The translations under genes and the position numbers were made by a program. A DNA stretch of 64,000 nt from Lentzea flava (lineage in GTDB: Bacteria > Actinomycetota > Actinomycetes > Mycobacteriales > Pseudonocardiaceae), in the NCBI RefSeq assembly GCF_014648475.1, contig NZ_BMRE01000013.1, positions 62,001 through 126,000 of the forward strand. Reading direction: 5' to 3'. Positions within the stretch are counted from its first letter, which is position 1. The number at the start of each line of letters is the position of its first letter. Positions 35,275-43,388 of this stretch are shown here, piece by piece. Under the pieces are notes generated by a model that was not told the DNA's origin, searched no databases, and saw only the letters and a list, made by a program, of their open reading frames with translations.

Positions 35275-35710
35275 TCACGAACTCGACGTACTCCTCTCGT
35301 CCGCCGATCGGCAGTTCCAGCTCGAGTTCCTCCGTCGGGCGGACTACCGGCGTGGCGGGCTGAACGCCGTCGTCGGGCAGTCTGCGCCACCCAACGCCGA
35401 GCCACTCGAATCGCTGGTCGGTCTGATCGGTCAGGTCTTGGACGATCTCGCGTACATGTCCGGACGTACGGAGTCCGCCATTACTCGCATGTCCTCGGAA
35501 GTGCTTGCCGAGCTCCAACAGGAGCTTGAGGAGCGAATGGTCAGTCGAGAGCATGCGTTGGGCCTGGTGGACGCAGCGGGGGACATCCTCGTGACGCTGG
35601 GTGTTCGCGATGCCGACACCATGTTGGTGCACGACGGCTTGCGGCGTATCAGAACCGTGGTGGAGCACCTGTTCAAGGAAGCGGAGGACCGCACTTCATG
35701 GGTTAGTTAG
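35267..35710 (+). CDS. hypothetical partner of the sigma factor
   Basis: 147 aa. The ATG overlaps the sigma stop by 8 bp and AGGAAGGGG lies upstream. The protein is helical and soluble with a probable coiled-coil centre (EVLAELQQELEERMVSREHA) and no transmembrane segment or CxxC motif. Tight coupling suggests a cytoplasmic partner or regulator of the sigma factor. It overlaps the convergent lipoprotein gene by 4 bp. Confidence 0.6.
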   Translation: MNDHELDVLLSSADRQFQLEFLRRADYRRGGLNAVVGQSAPPNAEPLESLVGLIGQVLDDLAYMSGRTESAITRMSSEVLAELQQELEERMVSREHALGLVDAAGDILVTLGVRDADTMLVHDGLRRIRTVVEHLFKEAEDRTSWVS

Positions 35711-36228
35711 GCGGCGGGTGGCGGTCCGACGGGTGGCCAGCCCGGTGGTGGCGGCGGGTGGTACAGCGGCTGCTGGGCCTTGCGGCGGCGCGAGCGGCGC
35801 ACCAGCACCACGATGAGGATGATCAGGCCGGCGACGAGCAGCAGAACCACCACCGCGCCGACGATCAACCACCTGATGAGGGACTTCATCACGTCGGTGT
35901 CGTCGTCGGGCTTCTCGGTGACCTGGCGTTCGCCGAACGCGGAGCGCAGGTCGGCCTCCGAGTAATCCTTCCGGGTGCCGTTGAGCGTGATCGTCACGTG
36001 GTCCACGTGCTCGGGGTAGGTGTCCCAGACGATCTCCGCCACCTGGTCGGGGCCGGAGCCGGACGCGGTGATCTCGAGCAGGTCCGTGCCGTTGTTGGAG
36101 CGGTGGTACAGCGAGACGTTCGTGTAGCCCGCGTCCTGGATGCGGGTCTGCAGCGTCGCCAGGTCGGCGATCGCGGCGCACCCCACCAGCGTGGCGCACA
36201 GCAGCACGAACAGGGCGAAACGTCTCAT
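35707..36228 (-). CDS. lipoprotein with C-terminal membrane anchor
   Basis: 173 aa. The ATG at 36228 starts a lipoprotein signal peptide with lipobox LVGC (Cys 18). A short extracellular domain follows (ITASGSGPDQVAEIVWDTYP, HVTITLNGTRKDY), then a strong transmembrane helix (WLIVGAVVVLLLVAGLIILI), a basic stop-transfer and a proline-rich tail (YHPPPPPGWPPVGPPP). Having both a lipid anchor and a membrane helix is unusual but seen in actinobacteria. Function unknown. Confidence 0.75.
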   Translation of the reverse strand: MRRFALFVLLCATLVGCAAIADLATLQTRIQDAGYTNVSLYHRSNNGTDLLEITASGSGPDQVAEIVWDTYPEHVDHVTITLNGTRKDYSEADLRSAFGERQVTEKPDDDTDVMKSLIRWLIVGAVVVLLLVAGLIILIVVLVRRSRRRKAQQPLYHPPPPPGWPPVGPPPAA

Positions 36229-36286
36229 GCCTGGGAGGTTAGGGGCGTTGCGCGCCCCGTGCCCGGGAAACGGCACTCTTGACCTC

Positions 36287-36796
36287 GTGAAGCCACTCGT
36301 CGTGATCGACGTCGACGGTCCGCTCAACCCGTGGGCGGCGAAGCACAAGCCGCCGAACTACCGGCCGTTCGACATCAAGGTCGGCTGGTGGCGCAAGCTC
36401 CGCATCTGGCTCGACCCGGAGCACGGTGACCAATTGAGACGATTGGCCGAGGACACGGGCGCCGAGCTCGCCTGGGCCACGAGCTGGGGGCACCGGGCGA
36501 ACACCGAGATCGGGCCGCGTCTCGGACTGCCGCCGCTCAAGGTGATCGAGTTCCACGACGAGCACGGCTGGAAGTACCCCGCCGTGGCCAGGTACGCCTA
36601 CGAGCGGCCGCTCGTCTGGTTCGACGACGACTTCGGCCTCCACGCCGCGCGCAGAGTGGAATTCGTCCACAAGCGACGGCACCTGACGACCGCACTCGTC
36701 CACGTCGACCCTGGCACCGGGATCACGGCGCAACACCTGAGTGAAGCTCGGAAAGCATTCAGCGGCAACCCCGGCGGCACCGAGAATTCACCGTAG
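36287..36796 (+). CDS. HAD-superfamily protein
   Basis: 169 aa from GTG. HAD motif I is DVDGPLNPW (nucleophile and acid Asp), motif II is in ELAWATSWG, and the motif IV acidic pair is WFDDDFG. It is a small cap-less HAD enzyme, probably a phosphatase of unknown substrate. It is divergent from the lipoprotein gene and upstream of the ABC importer, but the 68-bp gap and different role make a shared operon uncertain. Confidence 0.8.
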   Translation: MKPLVVIDVDGPLNPWAAKHKPPNYRPFDIKVGWWRKLRIWLDPEHGDQLRRLAEDTGAELAWATSWGHRANTEIGPRLGLPPLKVIEFHDEHGWKYPAVARYAYERPLVWFDDDFGLHAARRVEFVHKRRHLTTALVHVDPGTGITAQHLSEARKAFSGNPGGTENSP

Positions 36797-36864
36797 GAGT
36801 CGAGAAGGTCTCAACCGGCGCGGCTGGCTTGACAACGAAAGCAGTCCGCGCGAATCCTCCGCCT

Positions 36865-37986
36865 GTGCTGAAGCGAGGGAACGTCACCACGAAACTCATT
36901 GGTGTCGGCGCGTTGGTGCTGGCGGTGGCCGCCTGCGGTGCCCCGCCCGCCAAGGAGACGCAGACCGGTGCTGCCGGGACCGCCAAGTCGGCGAGCGAGC
37001 TCGGCGGCATGGACAAGCTGGTCGAGGCCGCCAAGAAGGAGGGCAAGCTCAACGTCATCGCGCTGCCCCCGGACTGGGCGAACTACGGCGAGATCATCAA
37101 GGCGTTCGAGGCCAAGTACGGCATCAAGGTCGACTCGGCGCAGCCGGACGCGTCCAGCCAGGAAGAGATCAACGCCGCCAAGCAGCTCAAGGGCAACGAT
37201 CGCGCGCCGGACGTGTTCGACCTCGGGCTGAACGTGGCACTGGCCAACAAGGACCTCTTCGCGCCGTACAAGGTCAGCACCTGGGACGACATCCCCGCTG
37301 AGCTCAAGGACGCGGACGGCCTCTACTACGGCGACTACGGCGGCTTCATGTCGATCGGCTACGACGCCGCCAAGGTGCCGGCTCCGACGAGCGTGAAGGA
37401 CCTGCTCAAGCCCGAGTACAAGGGCAAGGTCGCGCTCAACGGCGACCCGACGCAGGCCGGTGCCGCGTTCTCCGGCGTCATGATGGCGTCGCTGGGCAAC
37501 GGCGGTTCCGCCGACGACATCGCGCCCGGTGTCGAGTTCTTCAAGCAGCTCAAGCAGGCGGGCAACTTCCAGCCGGTCGACCCGTCGCCCGCGACGATCG
37601 AGTCGGGCCAGACGCCCGTCGTGATCGACTGGGACTACACCAACGCCGCCCAGACCGAGAAGCTCAAGGGCAAGATGGACTGGAAGGTCGTCGTCCCGGC
37701 CGAGGCGCAGATCGGCGCCTACTACAACCAGGCCATCAGCAAGGACGCGCCGCACCCCGCGGCCGCGCGCCTGTGGCAGGAGTTCCTCTACTCCGACGAG
37801 GGCCAGAACCTCTACCTGAAGGGCATGTCCCGCCCGGTGCGCCTGGACAAGATGGGCGACAAGGCGGACAAGGCGGCGAAGGACAAGCTGCCCAAGACCG
37901 AGGGCAAGCAGGTGTTCCAGACGCAGGCGCAGGCCGACAAGGCCAAGGCCGTCCTGACCGCGACCTGGGCACAGGCCATCGGATGA
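36865..37986 (+). CDS. ABC importer substrate-binding lipoprotein
   Basis: 373 aa. The GTG at 36865 gives a compact lipoprotein signal (TKLIGVGALVLAVAAC); a TTG at 36829 is also possible. The mature part is an SBP_bac_8/PotD-like periplasmic fold (LVEAAKKEGKLNVIALPPDW, APDVFDLGLNVALANK). Relatives bind polyamines, iron(III), thiamine or 2-aminoethylphosphonate; the ligand cannot be fixed here. The C-terminus is Lys-rich. First gene of an operon with two permeases and an ATPase. Confidence 0.85.
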   Translation: MLKRGNVTTKLIGVGALVLAVAACGAPPAKETQTGAAGTAKSASELGGMDKLVEAAKKEGKLNVIALPPDWANYGEIIKAFEAKYGIKVDSAQPDASSQEEINAAKQLKGNDRAPDVFDLGLNVALANKDLFAPYKVSTWDDIPAELKDADGLYYGDYGGFMSIGYDAAKVPAPTSVKDLLKPEYKGKVALNGDPTQAGAAFSGVMMASLGNGGSADDIAPGVEFFKQLKQAGNFQPVDPSPATIESGQTPVVIDWDYTNAAQTEKLKGKMDWKVVVPAEAQIGAYYNQAISKDAPHPAAARLWQEFLYSDEGQNLYLKGMSRPVRLDKMGDKADKAAKDKLPKTEGKQVFQTQAQADKAKAVLTATWAQAIG

Positions 37987-38897
37987 CGAGTGTCGCTCCC
38001 GTAGCGGCAGCCCCCGGCGGTTCCACCAGGAAAGGTGGGGCCGCCGGTCGGCCATCTGTGGCCGCGTGGCTCGTCGCGGTGCCGTTCCTCGCGTTCGTCG
38101 GCACCTTCCTCGTCTACCCCACGGTCCTCGTTCTCCTCGGCGCCTTCCAGGACTCCAACGGCGCGTTCACGCTCGAGAACCTCACGACCCTGTTCAAGGG
38201 CGTGTACTTCGACTCGTTCGTGCGCAGCATCGAGCTGTCCGCGCTCACCGCGCTGATCGGCGCGATCTTCGGCGCGCTGCTCACGTGGGCGATCTCGGTC
38301 GGCAACCCGGACGGGATGCTGCGCCGGATCGTCGTCGCCGGATCCGGTGTGCTCGCCCAGTTCGGTGGTGTGCCGCTCGCGTTCGCGTTCCTCGCGACGG
38401 TCGGCTTCGAGGGGCTCGTCACGAAGTTCCTGCGTGACAACGTTGGCATCGACCTGTTCGCGGGCAGCGCGTGGCTGTTCGAGCTGCCCGGCCTGACGCT
38501 GGTCTACACGTTCTTCCAGATCCCGTTGATGGTCATCGTGTTCCTGCCGGCGCTGGACGGACTGCGTCCACAGTGGCGTGAGGCGAACGCGAGCCTGGGC
38601 GGCACCAGCTGGACGTACTGGCGGCACGTCGGCGGCCCGATCCTCACGCCGCCGTTCCTCGGTGCGCTGCTCCTGTTGTTCGCCAACGCTTTCAGCGCCT
38701 ACGCCACGGCCGCCGCGCTCGTGTCGCAGGGCAGCCCGATCGTGCCGCTGCAGATCCGCGGCTTCCTCACCGGCGAGGTCGTGCTCGGCCAGGAGAACCT
38801 GGGCAAGGCACTGGGCCTGGGCATGGTGATCGTCGTCAGCATCGCGATGGGCGTGAACGTGCTGCTGCAGCGGAGGGTGGCCAAGTGGGTTCGCTAG
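37983..38897 (+). CDS. ABC importer permease, PotB/FbpB-like
   Basis: 304 aa, ATGA overlap with the binding-protein gene. Six predicted membrane helices are present (WLVAVPFLAFVGTFLVYPTV, LTALIGAIFGALLTW and others), with an EAA loop in WREANASLGGTSWTYWRHVG that contacts the ATPase. It forms the membrane channel with the next permease. Confidence 0.88.
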   Translation: MTSVAPVAAAPGGSTRKGGAAGRPSVAAWLVAVPFLAFVGTFLVYPTVLVLLGAFQDSNGAFTLENLTTLFKGVYFDSFVRSIELSALTALIGAIFGALLTWAISVGNPDGMLRRIVVAGSGVLAQFGGVPLAFAFLATVGFEGLVTKFLRDNVGIDLFAGSAWLFELPGLTLVYTFFQIPLMVIVFLPALDGLRPQWREANASLGGTSWTYWRHVGGPILTPPFLGALLLLFANAFSAYATAAALVSQGSPIVPLQIRGFLTGEVVLGQENLGKALGLGMVIVVSIAMGVNVLLQRRVAKWVR

Positions 38898-39667
38898 TGA
38901 AGCAGCGCGTTCTGCGCACGGTCGTCCTGCTGATCCTCGGCGTCTACTTCATCCTGCCGCTGATCGCGATGGCGGAGTTCTCCACGCGGGGCAAGAACAA
39001 CACGCGCAGCTTCGAGTCGTGGACGGCGATCGTCGACGACGACGGGCTGATGGAAGCGCTCACCAACTCGTTGCTGCTGTCGGTCACGAGCGCGCTGTTG
39101 ATGCTGGTGCTGCTCGTGCCGACGATGGCGTGGATCCGGCTGCGGCTCCCGCAGTTGCAGCGGCTCGTCGAGTTCCTGTGCCTGCTGCCGCTCGCGATTC
39201 CCGCGATCGTGCTTGTCGTCGGCATGGCGCCGCTCTACGCGTGGGTGAACTATTTCCTCGGTGACTCGCCGCTGACGCTCACGTTCGCGTACACGATCCT
39301 GGTGCTGCCGTTCGCGTACCGCGCGGTCGACGCCGGACTCGCCGCGATCGACCTGAAGACGCTCGCGGAAGCCGCGCGCAGCCTCGGCGCGTCGTGGTTC
39401 ACGGTGCTGTGGAAGGTCGTCGTGCCGAACATTCGCGTCGCGCTCATCGGTGCGTCGCTGCTGAGCGTCGCGTTGGTGCTCGGCGAGTTCACCATCGCGT
39501 CGCTGCTCAACTTCGACACGCTGCAGGTGCAGGTCAACCTGCTCGGCAAGCGCAACGCGGGTGTGTCGATCGCGGTGTCGTTGCTGAGCCTGCTCTTCGC
39601 GTTCGTCCTTCTGTTCGCACTTTCCTACGTCGGCCAGCGGCGCCGTCAGACCGTGGTCGAGGAGTAA
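38885..39667 (+). CDS. ABC importer permease, PotC-like
   Basis: 260 aa, overlapping the previous permease by 13 bp. Helices include TVVLLILGVYFILPLIAMAE and AIPAIVLVVGMAPLYAWV, and the EAA loop is LAEAARSLGASWFTVLWKVV. Second half of the membrane channel. Confidence 0.88.
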   Translation: MGSLVKQRVLRTVVLLILGVYFILPLIAMAEFSTRGKNNTRSFESWTAIVDDDGLMEALTNSLLLSVTSALLMLVLLVPTMAWIRLRLPQLQRLVEFLCLLPLAIPAIVLVVGMAPLYAWVNYFLGDSPLTLTFAYTILVLPFAYRAVDAGLAAIDLKTLAEAARSLGASWFTVLWKVVVPNIRVALIGASLLSVALVLGEFTIASLLNFDTLQVQVNLLGKRNAGVSIAVSLLSLLFAFVLLFALSYVGQRRRQTVVEE

Positions 39668-39673
39668 CAACAC

Positions 39674-40705
39674 ATGGGTCACCTGGAACTCAAGGGGCTG
39701 CGCAAGTCCTTCGGCGGCAACGTCGCGCTGGACGGCCTCGACCTCGACCTGGCCGAGGGCGAGCTGGTCAGCTTGCTCGGTCCGTCGGGCTGCGGCAAGA
39801 CGACGGCGCTGCGCATCGTCGCGGGCTTCGAGACAGCCGACTCCGGCACGGTCACCGTGGGCGGCAAGGACATCACGAAGGTCCCGGCCAACAAGCGGGA
39901 CATGGGCATGGTCTTCCAGGCCTACAGCCTCTTCCCGAACATGACGGCGGCGCAGAACGTCGCGTTCGGGCTGAAGCTGCGCAAGGGCGACACCAAACGG
40001 ACCGGCGAACTGCTGGAACTGGTCGGCCTCGCCCACCTCGGTGGTCGCTACCCGCACCAGATGTCGGGTGGTCAGCAGCAACGGGTCGCGCTCGCGCGCG
40101 CTCTCGCGATCCAGCCGCGCGTGCTGCTGCTGGACGAGCCGCTGTCCGCACTGGACGCCAAGGTCCGCGTGAACCTGCGCGACGAGATCCGCCGCATCCA
40201 GACGGAGCTCGGCATGACGACGCTGTTCGTCACGCACGACCAGGAAGAAGCGCTCGCCGTGTCCGACCGGGTCGGCGTCATGTCGCACGGCCGGTTGGAG
40301 CAGCTGGACACCCCGTCGGTGGTGTACCGCGAACCGAAGACGGCGTTCGTGGCGCAGTTCGTCGGCGTCACGAACTCGGTGGAGGGCAAGGCGGAGGGCC
40401 AGACCGTCGTCATCAACGGCGTCACGGTCCCGGCGGAGCACGACCAGCCGTCCGGCAGCGACGTGCGGATCATCGTGCGGCCCGAGGACATCGGCGTTTC
40501 CGCGCACGAGGGCGACGCGAATGGCAAGATCGTCGGAGACGTGCTGACCCAGTCGTTCCTCGGGCCGGTCACGCGGATCTCGGTCAGGGTCGGCGAGCAG
40601 GTGCTGCGCGTGGACCAGCCGTCCAACGCCGCGGCCGCCTACCAGCCGGGAACGCGGGTGGCGCTCGACCTCAGCGAGTCACGGATCATGGTGGTGCCCG
40701 GATGA
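39674..40705 (+). CDS. ABC importer ATPase, PotA/FbpC-like
   Basis: 343 aa. Walker A GPSGCGKT, Q-loop VFQAYSLFP, signature MSGGQQQRVA, Walker B VLLLDEP and the switch His in FVTHDQ are all intact. A C-terminal TOBE-type domain (VRIIVRPEDIGVSA) fits the polyamine/iron/sulfate import class. It powers the importer encoded just upstream. Its stop overlaps the ltrA start (ATGA). Confidence 0.92.
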   Translation: MGHLELKGLRKSFGGNVALDGLDLDLAEGELVSLLGPSGCGKTTALRIVAGFETADSGTVTVGGKDITKVPANKRDMGMVFQAYSLFPNMTAAQNVAFGLKLRKGDTKRTGELLELVGLAHLGGRYPHQMSGGQQQRVALARALAIQPRVLLLDEPLSALDAKVRVNLRDEIRRIQTELGMTTLFVTHDQEEALAVSDRVGVMSHGRLEQLDTPSVVYREPKTAFVAQFVGVTNSVEGKAEGQTVVINGVTVPAEHDQPSGSDVRIIVRPEDIGVSAHEGDANGKIVGDVLTQSFLGPVTRISVRVGEQVLRVDQPSNAAAAYQPGTRVALDLSESRIMVVPG

Positions 40706-41811
40706 TCAGAAAGCTCCTCGCGCGCGACACGGCGGAGGCCCACCGGGTCGCGACGCCGTTGGAGCTGTTGTTCGACCTGAGCTTCGTGGTGGCGGTCGCC
40801 CAGGCCGCCGCCGGGCTCCACCACGCCGTCGTCGAGAACCACGCGGGGGCCGGTCTGCTGGCCTTCTGCATGGCGTTCTTCGCGTTGTGGTTGCCGTGGC
40901 TCAACTTCACGTGGTTCGCCAGCGCGTTCGACAACGACGACACGCTGTACCGGATCATCACGATGTTCCAGATCGCCGGAGTGCTCGTCATCGCGGCGGG
41001 CATCCCGGCGGTGTTCGAGCGTCAGGACTACCGGATCGTCGTCGGCGGTTACGTGGTCATCCGGCTCGCCATGGTCGCGCACTGGTTGCGGGCGTCGCTG
41101 GACAACCCCTCGCACCAGAGCTGCGCCCGCCGGTACGCCGCCGGTATCGCCGGCATGCAGGTGCTCTGGGTGCTGTGGGTGCTCCTCGTGCCGCCGAGCC
41201 TGCACCTGCCGCTGTGGGTCCTCGGCATGATCGGCGAGCTGCTGGTACCGGTGTGGGCCGAGCGTGCCGCGGCCACGAGCTGGCACCCGCACCACATCGC
41301 GGAACGGCACGGGCTCTTCACGCTGATCGTGCTCGGCGAGTCCATCCTGTCGACCACGACGGCGTTCCAGAAGGGCTTCGACAGCGGCGTCAACCTGATC
41401 TCGCTCGCCGCGGCGTCGCTGATCATCGTGTTCTCGATCTGGTGGATCTACTTCGAGGCGCCGACGCACCTGCACAACATGAGGAAGGCGTTCCTCTGGG
41501 GCTACGCGCACCTGCTGATCCTCGGTTCGATCGCCGCGCTCGGTGCCGGTCTCGCGGCCAGCGTCGACTACGACCTGCACCTCGCGCACGCGCCGGGCAC
41601 GACGGTCGCCGCGTTCACGACGGTGCCGCTCGCGGTCTTCTTCCTGTGCGTCTGGTACGTGCAGGACTGCCCCGGCCAGGCCGGTCTGCGCAAGTACCTG
41701 TTGCCGCTGGGCTCGGCCGCCGCGGTCGCTGCGACGTTCGGACCAGCGCCGATCCACGTCACGGCGGGGATCGCGGCGGCTGTCGTGGTCCTCACACGGC
41801 TGGTGCGATGA
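40702..41811 (+). CDS. ltrA: LtrA-family membrane protein
   Basis: 369 aa, about ten membrane helices. The family signature TPLELLFDLSFVVAVAQAA is at the N-terminus, and HHIAERHGLFTLIVLGESIL is the second conserved block. LtrA (low temperature requirement A) proteins are integral membrane proteins of unclear role. The ATGA overlap with the ABC ATPase means it is translated as part of the importer operon here, an odd pairing. Confidence 0.88.
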   Translation: MIRKLLARDTAEAHRVATPLELLFDLSFVVAVAQAAAGLHHAVVENHAGAGLLAFCMAFFALWLPWLNFTWFASAFDNDDTLYRIITMFQIAGVLVIAAGIPAVFERQDYRIVVGGYVVIRLAMVAHWLRASLDNPSHQSCARRYAAGIAGMQVLWVLWVLLVPPSLHLPLWVLGMIGELLVPVWAERAAATSWHPHHIAERHGLFTLIVLGESILSTTTAFQKGFDSGVNLISLAAASLIIVFSIWWIYFEAPTHLHNMRKAFLWGYAHLLILGSIAALGAGLAASVDYDLHLAHAPGTTVAAFTTVPLAVFFLCVWYVQDCPGQAGLRKYLLPLGSAAAVAATFGPAPIHVTAGIAAAVVVLTRLVR

Positions 41812-41818
41812 TCAGTGC

Positions 41819-42214
41819 ATGACCGGTGTTCGTGAACTCCGCCTAGTCGTCACCGCCGCCGACTACGACGAGGCGCTGCGCTTCTACCGCGACGTGCTCG
41901 GCCTCGAGGAACGGGCGGCGTTCGCGTCCGACGGCGGGCGGGTCACGATCCTGGAAGCCGGCCGCGCCACGCTGGAGATCACCGACCCGCCGCACGCCGA
42001 GTTCATCGACTCCGTCGAGGTCGGCAAGCGGGTCGCCGGGCACATCCGGGTCGCGTTCGAGGTCGAGGACTCCGCCGCGACGACGAGGAAGCTGGAAGCC
42101 GCGGGGGCCGAGGTGATCGCGGAACCCACCCGCACACCGTGGAACTCGCTCAACGCCAGGCTGTCCGCCCCCGCCGGGCTGCAGCTGACCCTGTTCCAGG
42201 AGCTGGGCGAGTAG
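41819..42214 (+). CDS. VOC-family (glyoxalase/bleomycin-resistance-like) protein
   Basis: 131 aa. Two beta-alpha-beta-beta-beta units are visible: RELRLVVTAADYDEALRFYR with VLGLEE, and HIRVAFEVEDSAATTRKLEA. VOC proteins bind a metal and act as glyoxalases, dioxygenases or drug-binding proteins; the role here is not determinable. It is followed directly by the MFS gene, suggesting a drug-resistance pair. Confidence 0.85.
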   Translation: MTGVRELRLVVTAADYDEALRFYRDVLGLEERAAFASDGGRVTILEAGRATLEITDPPHAEFIDSVEVGKRVAGHIRVAFEVEDSAATTRKLEAAGAEVIAEPTRTPWNSLNARLSAPAGLQLTLFQELGE

Positions 42215-43375
42215 ATGACGATCTCCGCTGCCGGCTATCGCGATCTCGCCAACCGGGACGTGCTGGCCTGCGCCGTCGTGACCGTGGCGGCGAAGTTACC
42301 GATGTCCATGACGCCGCTGATGATGGTGTTCCTGACCAGGAACCTGCCCGGCGGCTACGTGCTCGCGGCGTCGTTGACGGCCGTGTACGTGCTGGGGGAG
42401 ATCCTCGGCGCGGCGTTGCTCGGCCTGCTGCTCGACCCGTCCCGGATGCGCGGCCAGCTCGCCGCCGGGCTCGTCGTCGGTGCCGGGGCCTTCACGACGC
42501 TCGCGTTGACGACCAACGTGACGGTGCTGGTGGTCGCGGCGTTCATCGCGGGTGCCGGGCCGTCGACGACACCGGGCGGGCTGCGGGCGATGCTGCTCGG
42601 GCTGGTGCCGGACGCGTTGGTGCCCAAGGCGATGGGCTTCGACGCCATGATCACGCAGGTGGTGTGGGCGGTGGCGCCCGCGCTGGTCACGGTGCTGGCG
42701 TTGAGCGTCGACCGCCGTGCGCCCGTGGTGGTCTCGGTGTCGTTGATCGTCGTGGCGGCCTGGCTGGTGTTCATCCTGCCGCGCGGGCACGTGACGTCCC
42801 GTTCCGGCACGGCGAAGGCTCGGGTGGTCGCGTCGGCGTGGCCGATCTACCTGGTGAGCGCGGCGGCGCTGGCGCAGCTCGCGGTCGCGGAACTGGTGCT
42901 GCCCGCGTTGCTGGAGCACCGGGGGATCGGCATCGGCTGGACGGGGCCGCTGCTCACGGGTTTCGCGGCGTGCAGTGCGCTGGGCGCGGTGCTGTACGGG
43001 CTGCGGCCGTGGCCGGGATCGTTGCGCGCCCAGGGACTCGTGCTCCTGGTGATCACCGCGACCTGCGTCGGCGCGGTGGCGTTGTTCCCGAACCTGCCGG
43101 GCATCGCGGGTGCGTTGCTCGCGGCCGGGTTGTTCCAGTCCGGTGTGCTGGTGACGCGGAGTCTGGCGTTGCGCGAACGGCTTCCGGTCGGCGCGCACGC
43201 GGCCGGGTTCTCGATGATGTACGCGGTGACCGGTGCAGGCTACGGCCTGACCGCCGTCGTCGCCGCGTGGGCGATGGATGTCGGCTCGCCGATCTGGGCG
43301 GTTTTCGGTGGTGTGGCGGTGACTCTGGTCCTGACAGCAGTCAGCGCGGCTGCCGAGCGTCGGCAGCCGCGCTGA
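42215..43375 (+). CDS. MFS transporter
   Basis: 386 aa, ATG immediately after the VOC stop. About twelve membrane helices are present (TVAAKLPMSMTPLMMVFLTR, AASLTAVYVLGEILGAALLG, LLVDPSR-type loop at LLLDPSRMRG). It is probably an exporter of the DHA1 type. Substrate unknown; the VOC neighbour suggests a detoxification role. Confidence 0.85.
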   Translation: MTISAAGYRDLANRDVLACAVVTVAAKLPMSMTPLMMVFLTRNLPGGYVLAASLTAVYVLGEILGAALLGLLLDPSRMRGQLAAGLVVGAGAFTTLALTTNVTVLVVAAFIAGAGPSTTPGGLRAMLLGLVPDALVPKAMGFDAMITQVVWAVAPALVTVLALSVDRRAPVVVSVSLIVVAAWLVFILPRGHVTSRSGTAKARVVASAWPIYLVSAAALAQLAVAELVLPALLEHRGIGIGWTGPLLTGFAACSALGAVLYGLRPWPGSLRAQGLVLLVITATCVGAVALFPNLPGIAGALLAAGLFQSGVLVTRSLALRERLPVGAHAAGFSMMYAVTGAGYGLTAVVAAWAMDVGSPIWAVFGGVAVTLVLTAVSAAAERRQPR

Positions 43376-43388
43376 TCAAGGCCTCTGT

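Noticed and set aside
39394..40701. Long in-frame extension upstream of ltrA
   Set aside because: It is the shadow of the permease and ABC ATPase genes. The LtrA signature begins right at the ATG at 40702.
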